Source of the DNA: DATIHF01 sp035480955
Lineage (GTDB): Bacteria; Patescibacteriota; Microgenomatia; Woykebacterales; RBG-16-39-9b
Reading direction: 5' to 3'
Length of the DNA: 12,177 nucleotides
Assembly: GCA_035480955.1 (NCBI GenBank)
Contig: DATIHF010000049.1
Span: 1-12,177 of the forward strand
Both the position numbers and the translations under genes were made by a program. The first letter of the stretch is position 1, and each line of letters opens with the position of its first letter. Positions 6,730 to 11,637 of this stretch are shown here, in pieces. Below the pieces are notes generated by a model. It was not told where the DNA came from. It did not search any database and worked only from the letters and a program-made list of their open reading frames with translations.

Positions 6730-8236
6730 TAAATTTCTTTTTTGCTTCTTTTACCCCAAATGACTTAATTAGCTCGCCTGCCTTCGGCCCGCTGCTTTTC
6801 CCCAACAATTTAACATAAACCGCTTGAAAAGCTTCAACTGGTTTCAAATCCAGCTCTTTACCTTTATTATAGATAAAAGTTTGAATCTCGTCTTCTGACA
6901 TCTCTGAACTCAAGCCTTCGGCAACAATTTTTAACAATTCTTTTTGCCCTGAATTTAATTCAACAACTTCTTCCGTTTCTGCCTGACCAAATTTCTCTAG
7001 CCAAATCTGAGCGTACTTAATTCGTAACTTAATTGCCTCTCTATCTTCATTTGTTAATTTTTCGCTCTTTGCCTTTTCCGCTTCAACCAAAATTGAATCC
7101 TCAGTCTTTAGGTTTTTTAGCTCACTTATCAAAGTTGAAAACCGCACATTAAACTCTTCTTTGATCGAGCCGATCTGGGAAGCTTCCCAAGTTTTGGCGA
7201 GATCTTCGTTGGTTTTTTTGAAAAAAGCACTCTGTCCCCGATCAAACTCGTCAAATAAATCAGGAATCGTGTTGGGGTTTGTCGGATCAAAATCAATCGC
7301 TCGCTGATACGGAACTCTCGCGAAAAGAAAGCGCAAAATTTCTGGAGGTAGCAGCTGGGCAACTTCAGCCGCTGAACTACCCAAACCTTTCGAAGAGCTC
7401 ATTTTCTTGCCACCAAAAAGAATGTGTTCGTAAGCGATATCAGCCGGTGGCTCAATTTTGAAAACTTCTTTCGCGATTGTGTTGGCAACATCGCGTGTCC
7501 CTCCTTTGGACGAGTGGTCTTTACCGGCGCCTTCAACAGTAACTTTCAGTGAGAACCATTTGGCACTCCACTCGACTTTGTAGGGCATTTTACCAGTTCC
7601 CCCAAAGGGAGAGACTTTGCCAGAGTGGCCACAGCCTTTGGCCCACTCGACTAGATCCTCTTCGCAGGAGTATTCAACGGTTTTTCCGTCCCAATTGGTT
7701 GCATGAGTCGTACCGATTTTGCCGCAGTTTTCACAAACTGGCTGAAAGGGGAGCCAACCTTCTTTCTTTTGCGAACCGGAAACCCTGTGGTAAATCTCTT
7801 GAATTTTTTCCGCGTTGTCTAGAGCAATCTTTATCGCCTCGTCCAATTTCCCACTCTCGTAGAGTTGTGAACTCCAGATTATTTCCGGCTTCGCTCCAAG
7901 AGAATTGAAAACCTTGAGAAAATCTTTGGCGTAGTACTCAGCGTAAGAACCACTTCCTTCGGGGGAGGGAACGTCTTTCAAAGGCTTACCCATGTATTGT
8001 GAATATTTTTCTTGCTCGAGATAAACTGGTAGGCCATCCATCGGGTCGAAATCATCAAAATGATAAGTGTAGTGGGATTTTTTCCCCAACTCCAACAAAG
8101 CTTTGTGGACAAAATCGTGGATTAGCACTCCCCTTAGTGAGCCAACGTGGATTTTTCCAGACGGAGTCTTGGCGTCGTTAACTAAGTAAGAATCTCTTTC
8201 TTTAAAATTTTTCGCGAGGATATCTGCCCAAAACAT
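6716..8236 (-). CDS. lysS: Lysyl-tRNA synthetase, class I (archaeal type)
   Basis: The protein has 506 residues. It attaches lysine to tRNA-Lys using the class I Rossmann catalytic core, unlike the class II enzyme of most bacteria. Visible signatures are the HIGH-type 'TPSGKIHVGS' (24-33), 'KKMSSSKG' (277-284), and a Cys/His cluster suited to zinc (C168, C171, C191, C202, H204). The C-terminal helical part includes 'FQAVYVKLLGK', typical of class I LysRS. The class I form occurs in archaea, spirochaetes, some alphaproteobacteria and many CPR bacteria, so it informs the taxonomic guess. The gene is the head of the operon and starts without an SD just behind a good promoter. GC content is higher in the catalytic part than in the last 140 or so codons. 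Confidence 0.96.
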   Translation of the reverse strand: MFWADILAKNFKERDSYLVNDAKTPSGKIHVGSLRGVLIHDFVHKALLELGKKSHYTYHFDDFDPMDGLPVYLEQEKYSQYMGKPLKDVPSPEGSGSYAEYYAKDFLKVFNSLGAKPEIIWSSQLYESGKLDEAIKIALDNAEKIQEIYHRVSGSQKKEGWLPFQPVCENCGKIGTTHATNWDGKTVEYSCEEDLVEWAKGCGHSGKVSPFGGTGKMPYKVEWSAKWFSLKVTVEGAGKDHSSKGGTRDVANTIAKEVFKIEPPADIAYEHILFGGKKMSSSKGLGSSAAEVAQLLPPEILRFLFARVPYQRAIDFDPTNPNTIPDLFDEFDRGQSAFFKKTNEDLAKTWEASQIGSIKEEFNVRFSTLISELKNLKTEDSILVEAEKAKSEKLTNEDREAIKLRIKYAQIWLEKFGQAETEEVVELNSGQKELLKIVAEGLSSEMSEDEIQTFIYNKGKELDLKPVEAFQAVYVKLLGKSSGPKAGELIKSFGVKEAKKKFNDRH

Positions 8237-8242
8237 GGAAAT

Positions 8243-8271
8243 AGTATATATTGTAGCTTAGGTTTAAACAA
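8243..8271 (-). promoter_or_regulatory. Promoter of the lysS-serS-uppP operon, predicted leaderless
   Basis: Minus strand: -35 TTGTTT (8266-8271), a 17-bp spacer, and -10 TATACT (8243-8248). Only six bases separate the -10 from the lysS ATG, so transcription should start at or within a base or two of the start codon. There is no SD. Confidence 0.65.
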
Positions 8272-8305
8272 GGGAAAAATAGGTCAGTTCAGAGTCATCT
8301 ACGGT

Positions 8306-8800
8306 CTAGTTAACCTCTAGAACTTTGTAGGTGGCCTGTACTGCCGTGGAGATCTTCACTTCATCGCCGACTTTTGAGCCAAGCAAAGCTTTTCCAACAG
8401 GAGATTCGTTGGAGATTTTGCCTTCCATCGGGTTGGCTTCAACAGAGGAGACAATCGTGTATTCATCAACGTCATTGTCGATTTTTACTTTTACTTTCGA
8501 GCCAATACTGACGGAATTTTCACTGGTTTTCTCAATCACTTTGGCGTGAGTGAGGATCTCTTCGAGCTCCATGATTCGCCCTTCGATGAAGCTTTGCTCT
8601 TCACGAGCGCTGTCGTATTCAGAGTTTTCAGAAAGATCACCAAATTCCCTCGCGCGCGCGATTTTCTCCGTCACTTCGTGACGTTTTACTTTGACGAGAT
8701 CATCGTACTCATCTTTAAGCTTTTTCAAGCCCTCCTCGGTCAAAAGGACTTTTGGTTCTCTTTTTTCTATAGTTTCGGTTTTTGTAGATTTTTTAGCCAT
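8306..8800 (-). CDS. greA: Transcription elongation factor GreA
   Basis: GreA enters the secondary channel of RNA polymerase and stimulates cleavage of backtracked transcripts. The N-terminal coiled coil carries the tip motif 'FGDLSENSEYDSAREEQ', with the acidic Asp and Glu (D55, E58 from this start) that coordinate the catalytic magnesium in the family. The C-terminal FKBP-like half ends 'ISNESPVGKALLGSKVGDEV', also diagnostic. The chosen start gives 164 residues ('MAKKSTKTE'), close to the usual 158. An ATG ten codons earlier (8830) is in frame but adds an unusual 'MLKFAVRKNQ'. A weak AGAAAG precedes the chosen ATG. It has its own strong promoter and a leader of about 118 nt. It lies 70 bp upstream of lysS, which has a separate promoter. 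Confidence 0.95.
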   Translation of the reverse strand: MAKKSTKTETIEKREPKVLLTEEGLKKLKDEYDDLVKVKRHEVTEKIARAREFGDLSENSEYDSAREEQSFIEGRIMELEEILTHAKVIEKTSENSVSIGSKVKVKIDNDVDEYTIVSSVEANPMEGKISNESPVGKALLGSKVGDEVKISTAVQATYKVLEVN

Positions 8801-8844
8801 TTGATTCTTTCTGACAGCAAATTTCAGCATTTTAATAAACGCAA

Positions 8845-8863
8845 AGTCCCCTTGTCGGGGACT
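8845..8863 (-). promoter_or_regulatory. Hairpin in the greA 5' leader (possible attenuator)
   Basis: Perfect 7-bp stem: in RNA sense AGUCCCC, loop GACAA, GGGGACU, followed by UUGCGUUUAUU. The T-rich but interrupted tail fits a pause or weak terminator better than a full one. It sits between the greA promoter and ATG. Upstream leader sequence also contains the short pairable arms TCGGG and CCCGA. Confidence 0.5.
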
Positions 8864-8924
8864 ACATTTCGGGCTCAGAAGAGCTTAAATACTCAAACCC
8901 GAGCGGACAACTTATTAACATAGG

Positions 8925-8953
8925 AATATAGCAGCAAAAGGCTTTTTTGTCAA
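8925..8953 (-). promoter_or_regulatory. greA promoter, near-perfect sigma-70 type
   Basis: Minus strand TTGACA (8948-8953), 17-bp spacer, TATATT (8925-8930). The predicted start is near 8918, giving a leader of about 118 nt before the ATG at 8800. This is the strongest-looking promoter in the window. Confidence 0.8.
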
Positions 8954-8984
8954 CCTAGTTGGCAACCCAAAAACTAGCGATTTT

Positions 8985-9013
8985 TTGAATTAGCTTCGAT
9001 TTTTTAGTATAAT
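8985..9013 (+). promoter_or_regulatory. tRNA-Glu promoter
   Basis: TTGAAT (8985-8990), 17-bp spacer, TATAAT (9008-9013). Initiation is expected near 9020, about nine bases before the mature tRNA 5' end. It is divergent from the greA promoter, with 31 bp between the two -35 boxes. Confidence 0.8.
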
Positions 9014-9028
9014 GCTTAGGCTCAACGT

Positions 9029-9104
9029 GGCCCCGTCGTCTAGTGGTTAGGATACTTGGTTTTCATCCAAGAGATCGCGGGTTCGAATCCCGCCGGGGTC
9101 ACCA
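9029..9104 (+). tRNA. tRNA-Glu (anticodon UUC), CCA encoded
   Basis: A full cloverleaf is present. The acceptor stem GGCCCCG pairs with CGGGGTC (one G-U pair). The D arm is of the 'GTCTAGTGGTTAGGAT' type. The anticodon stem CTTGG/CCAAG encloses loop TTTTCAT with anticodon TTC at 9062-9064. The T stem GCGGG/CCCGC encloses TTCGAAT. The discriminator is A9101 and CCA is genomic (9102-9104). It decodes GAA/GAG and is monocistronic from its own promoter. Confidence 0.97.
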
Positions 9105-9127
9105 TTTTGACTGATATATCAATCTAT

Positions 9128-9988
9128 TTAACCAACTTTTGCAGCAATATTTAGGATATCTTCTTTTGTGAGTTTATTATTAGAATCTTCGGATTTAAAT
9201 TCAATAGTAATTCTGGTCTTATTCTCATCAAACATAATATAGATATAGACACCATCGTTTGAGCTACGATAGACAGCAGGTTTGTTTCCTACCATCACGT
9301 CAACACAATTATTATAAATATTTGAGTCGAAATGAAAAGGTGGATAATCTTTGTAATTAGTGCAATCAAGAGTATCCTTTGGAGAAAGATAGTTGAAAGA
9401 CCAGAAACTAACTTTTTTACCTAAGTAGTGACTGTCAGTTTCAAATGATGGAAATCCTAAAATGCCTTGTTTATTTTTAGTTGAAGGTGAATGCTGACCA
9501 GGGGGTCCATCGTTCACCCAATCTTTATCATAGATATAACCTCCAGGAACGTGCATATTTACACCTTGATTCAGCAGAGAGGAATCTTGATTTGCTGCAT
9601 TTGTTGCCTTCTGATTTTGAACGCTTTGAGAATACGTAGAAATTAAATAGAAACTAATTGAAGTTATTACAATAACAATTAACATAGACAATAATACTCT
9701 CGATTTTTTAAAGTTCTTCAGAAGTAAGATTGTTAATGGAGTAAAAAAAGTTATTGTAGGTAAAATATAAATAAAAGATATGAGAAGATATTGAAATAAG
9801 TTTGGTTTATAAGGTACATCAGACCAAGTAAGTCCGACTGCAATAAAAACAGTTCCTAAAAACACCACGAACCCTAAAATACCGCCTAGTAGTATGGTTA
9901 GAAAACATAAAAAGAAAAACTTAAAAGATACTTTTTTATTTGGAGGAGTTTGTTGTAGTATCGACTGTTGTGGAACCTCTTCGGGCAT
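9128..9988 (-). CDS. Unrecognised membrane protein with extracytoplasmic C-terminal domain
   Basis: The protein has 286 residues and belongs to no family I recognise. A short polar, Pro/Gln-rich N-terminus (1-19) is followed by hydrophobic segments at about 23-53, 64-90 and 97-116, then a soluble region of about 165 residues. Positive residues near 18-23 and 92-97 would put the C-terminal region outside. That region has two cysteines (C209, C228) and a beta-like end with 'VYIYIMFDENKTRITIEFKSED', suggesting a small secreted-type domain. It opens 'MPEE', as does the proline-rich protein at 10705. Base composition is very AT-rich (12 G/C in bases 9721-9780). It ends 23 bp from the tRNA-Glu 3' end, convergent. 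No SD; the promoter placement suggests a leaderless start. Confidence 0.8.
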   Translation of the reverse strand: MPEEVPQQSILQQTPPNKKVSFKFFFLCFLTILLGGILGFVVFLGTVFIAVGLTWSDVPYKPNLFQYLLISFIYILPTITFFTPLTILLLKNFKKSRVLLSMLIVIVITSISFYLISTYSQSVQNQKATNAANQDSSLLNQGVNMHVPGGYIYDKDWVNDGPPGQHSPSTKNKQGILGFPSFETDSHYLGKKVSFWSFNYLSPKDTLDCTNYKDYPPFHFDSNIYNNCVDVMVGNKPAVYRSSNDGVYIYIMFDENKTRITIEFKSEDSNNKLTKEDILNIAAKVG

Positions 9989-9995
9989 TGTGTTA

Positions 9996-10024
9996 ATTAT
10001 CTAGACTTTTTCTCGCTAAGTCAA
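9996..10024 (-). promoter_or_regulatory. Promoter of the 9128-9988 membrane gene, predicted leaderless
   Basis: Minus strand TTGACT (10019-10024), 17-bp spacer, GATAAT (9996-10001), then seven bases to the ATG at 9988. The spacing puts transcription start on or beside the ATG. No SD is present. Confidence 0.65.
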
Positions 10025-10038
10025 TTTAATGTTCTAGA

Positions 10039-10160
10039 CAACTTAGGTAGTTACTTTTATTCTGCAGCTTAGGTTCATTTGAACTTAGTATATTCAAATT
10101 CTTCCATTGCGTCAGAACCTGCACCAGTGTGTTTAGTTGCAAAGTGGCTAGGGTCACCAA
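10039..10160. repeat. Direct repeat, copy A (122 bp)
   Basis: Copy A aligns without gaps to copy B (10489-10610) at an exact 450-bp offset, with 95 of 122 positions identical by my count. Best-conserved blocks are the first 17 bases (AGTAACTACCTAAGTTG on the minus strand) and the last ten (GGGTCACCAA). On the minus strand it holds an open frame encoding 'FGDPSHFATKHTGAGS' and on to TGA at 10075. Confidence 0.8.
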
Positions 10161-10175
10161 ATTGACTGATATAAC
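10151..10175 (+). repeat. Near-copy of the tRNA-Glu 3' end and flank
   Basis: It matches 9096-9120 at 22 of 25 bases: GGGTCACCA of the tRNA end including CCA, then TGACTGATATA of its flank. It overlaps the end of repeat copy A by ten bases. It could be an attachment-site-like duplication or chance; no integrase is in the window. Confidence 0.4.
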
Positions 10176-10177
10176 AG

Positions 10178-10456
10178 TCAAAACCCAAAACCAACGGCCC
10201 CAATTGCAAGAGCAAATAAAAGGAAAAGTAAGTTTAGTGGTACAACTAACCAAAGTAAATATTTCAAATTTGGCATCTTTTTCCCAAAAAGTACAACAAG
10301 AAGAATCAGTATCCCCGAAATTAGATATGCAGAGTAAAGAATTGGAGAAGAAGGTCTGCAAGGTGCATTTGGACCAAAACAGGGTTTATTATTCTCGTAT
10401 AAACCTAATATGACTAAGGCGTCCAAGAATGGGAGTGTGAGCAGAAGTTTAAGCAT
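10178..10456 (-). CDS. Small three-helix membrane protein, unknown function, possible frameshifted tail
   Basis: The protein has 92 residues and no recognised family. Hydrophobic helices lie at about 2-20, 39-57 and 65-88. The first loop has two cysteines (C26, C33) and the second is basic ('GKKMPNLK'), placing the first loop and the C-terminus outside. It ends at TGA (10178-10180) in the context TTT TGA C. Shifting by +1 at that TTT continues through 'DCYISQ' into 'FGDPSHFATKHTGAGS' to TGA at 10075, giving a protein of about 126 residues. The antisense strand also has an open frame here, but it lacks start signals. The ATG has no SD and lies seven bases behind a TATAAT. It is AT-rich accessory sequence. 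Confidence 0.62.
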   Translation of the reverse strand: MLKLLLTLPFLDALVILGLYENNKPCFGPNAPCRPSSPILYSAYLISGILILLVVLFGKKMPNLKYLLWLVVPLNLLFLLFALAIGAVGFGF

Positions 10457-10463
10457 TAGTAAT

Positions 10464-10491
10464 ATTATATTTGTTTTAAGATTTTAATCAA
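10464..10491 (-). promoter_or_regulatory. Promoter of the small membrane gene, predicted leaderless
   Basis: Minus strand TTGATT (10486-10491), 16-bp spacer, consensus TATAAT (10464-10469), then seven bases to the ATG at 10456. The -35 overlaps the end of the 17-bp identical block of repeat copy B. Confidence 0.68.
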
Positions 10492-10610
10492 CTTAGGTAG
10501 TTACTACTACATTGATGCTTAGTCTCAGTTGCTCCGAATATATCCAAAGCCTTCCATTCCTTCAGAACCTGAACCAAAGTATTTATTTGCAAAGATGCTA
10601 GGGTCACCAA
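10489..10610. repeat. Direct repeat, copy B (122 bp)
   Basis: Partner of copy A, 450 bp further right, 95/122 identical. Similarity stops abruptly at 10610, the Phe codon of the 'FGDPS' frame. Beyond it the sequence that would match the body of the small membrane gene is absent. Confidence 0.8.
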
Positions 10611-10653
10611 ACAAATTGTATTGACACTCTTGACAGAGTAATGTAAGCTTTTC
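10525..10653 (-). pseudogene. Orphan C-terminal fragment related to the tail beyond the small membrane gene
   Basis: An open frame of 42 codons lies between TAG (10654-10656) and TGA (10525-10527), containing 'CQECQYN' then 'FGDPSIFANKYFGSGSEG'. The last 28 residues align without gaps to the copy A frame, 15 identical, ending at the same relative stop. No ATG or SD opens it, so it looks like the surviving 3' end of a duplicated gene whose body is gone. Codon differences do not show protein-level constraint: of 18 substitutions I count only 3 at wobble positions. A non-coding role for the repeat is therefore possible. Confidence 0.4.
10621..10649 (+). promoter_or_regulatory. Candidate promoter of the proline-rich gene
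   Basis: Perfect TTGACA (10621-10626), 17-bp spacer, weak -10 TAAGCT (10644-10649). A second TTGACA sits at 10630-10635. Start would be near 10656, right at the AAGGAG. The -10 is poor, so confidence is modest. Confidence 0.4.
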
Positions 10654-10655
10654 CT

Positions 10656-10704
10656 AAGGAGTACTGCTCAAAATTTAAACCTAGAAATAAAGCAGTTTAT
10701 TTTA
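10656..10704 (+). promoter_or_regulatory. Shine-Dalgarno apparently bridged to the start codon by a hairpin
   Basis: AAGGAG (10656-10661) is 43 nt from the ATG at 10705, too far to act directly. Between them ACTGCT (10663-10668) can pair with AGCAGT (10691-10696), looping out 22 nt. With that stem formed, only one base plus eight bases separate the SD from the ATG, a normal spacing. Confidence 0.5.
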
Positions 10705-11637
10705 ATGCCCGAAGAAACTACCCCAGGTTCCAGCTCAGCACCTTCTGCACCAGTAGGTTCTGAAACCCCAGCTACTCCAACACCACCAACTTCATCACCA
10801 ATGGATTCACCTATCGCTCCCCCAATGGGAGCAACTGCGATGGAATCTGCACCGATCAGTCCGCCCTCGATGGATCCAACACCACCTGCAACAAACCCAA
10901 TGGATCCACCGATGAGTACTCCCACGCCAGAACCACCAGCACCGAGTACTCCGGCAGTTGATCCAATGACTCCAACCCCACCAGCTCCAGAACCGGTAAT
11001 GCCACCAACAAGTACACCTGAGCCGCCAATGCCGCCAGCTGTACCAGACCCAAGCCCAATGACTCCGACTAGTGCACCAGAACCTCCAGCTATGCCAACA
11101 CCGGCCGCTCCAGAACCACCAGCAATGCCTTCAACACCTGAGCCAACTGTTCCAGCAGCACCAGAACCAATGCCACCAACAATTCCGGAACCAACCGCCG
11201 CTCCAAGTGTCCCGAGCGCACCAGAACCACCAATGGCACCATCGGCGCCAATGGCCCCTGAGGCCCCTTCAGCAGTAACAACTCCACCAGTTGAGGCCGC
11301 GCCTCCTCCTGTCGTTCAAGCTCCACCCACTACTCCGGAACCACCCGCTCCTGGTGAAGCGACTGGCCCGAGTTGGCTCAAACAGGATGCAAATAGCGCC
11401 AATGCTCCAATTACTCCAAGTCTCTCGGAAACAAGCCCAGATTTGGCCAATGCTCCTCTTCCCTGGCAAACACCAGGTGATCAGCCAGCAGAGGCTGCTG
11501 CTCCCGCAGCTGCAGTAGCGGCTGCTCCAGAAGAGCATCATGGTTTTCCAATTATGATTTTTGTAGTTTTGGTGATTGCGATTATCGTCGCGATTGGGAT
11601 TTTCCTCTTTGCCAACGGCTCACTTCCCGGTAGTTAA
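10705..11637 (+). CDS. Proline-rich tail-anchored membrane protein
   Basis: The protein has 310 residues and no recognised domain. Residues about 1-215 are low complexity, dominated by Pro, Ala, Thr, Ser, Glu and Met, with repeated 'PEPPAMP', 'PEPPMP', 'APEP' and 'MDPP' units. A short more ordered linker contains 'GPSWLKQD' and 'APLPWQTPG'. A single hydrophobic helix (283-303) sits six residues from the C-terminus, and there is no N-terminal signal peptide. The long arm is therefore probably cytoplasmic with a tail anchor, unless the helix inserts in the opposite sense. A structural, spacer or scaffold role is only a guess. The biased codons (CCA/CCN) create long antisense open frames that are not genes. 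Its stop overlaps the uppS stop by four bases (TTAA). Confidence 0.82.
   Translation: MPEETTPGSSSAPSAPVGSETPATPTPPTSSPMDSPIAPPMGATAMESAPISPPSMDPTPPATNPMDPPMSTPTPEPPAPSTPAVDPMTPTPPAPEPVMPPTSTPEPPMPPAVPDPSPMTPTSAPEPPAMPTPAAPEPPAMPSTPEPTVPAAPEPMPPTIPEPTAAPSVPSAPEPPMAPSAPMAPEAPSAVTTPPVEAAPPPVVQAPPTTPEPPAPGEATGPSWLKQDANSANAPITPSLSETSPDLANAPLPWQTPGDQPAEAAAPAAAVAAAPEEHHGFPIMIFVVLVIAIIVAIGIFLFANGSLPGS
10830..11350 (+). repeat. Degenerate proline-codon repeat tract inside the proline-rich gene
   Basis: Irregular repeats of CCAGAACCACCA-like units code for PEPP/APEP motifs. Units vary in length and order, so this looks like slippage-prone low-complexity coding sequence rather than a precise tandem array. 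Confidence 0.6.

Noticed and set aside
8255..8264. AACCTAAGCT on the minus strand in the lysS promoter, also at 10066-10075
   Set aside because: A ten-base match between two AT-rich intergenic regions is expected by chance and the positions relative to the promoters differ.
8306..8830. greA starting at the upstream ATG 8830
   Set aside because: It adds ten residues not typical of GreA; the ATG at 8800 gives the usual 'MAKK' opening and near-family length. Not fully excluded.
10129..10413. A 94-codon plus-strand frame opposite the small membrane gene
   Set aside because: No promoter or SD, and no recognisable features; the minus-strand frame has a TATAAT promoter placed at its ATG and a coherent three-helix topology.
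10856..11541. Long antisense and out-of-frame open frames across the proline-rich gene
   Set aside because: They arise from the CCA/GCA-rich repetitive codons of the real gene; they encode only low-complexity sequence and lack start signals.
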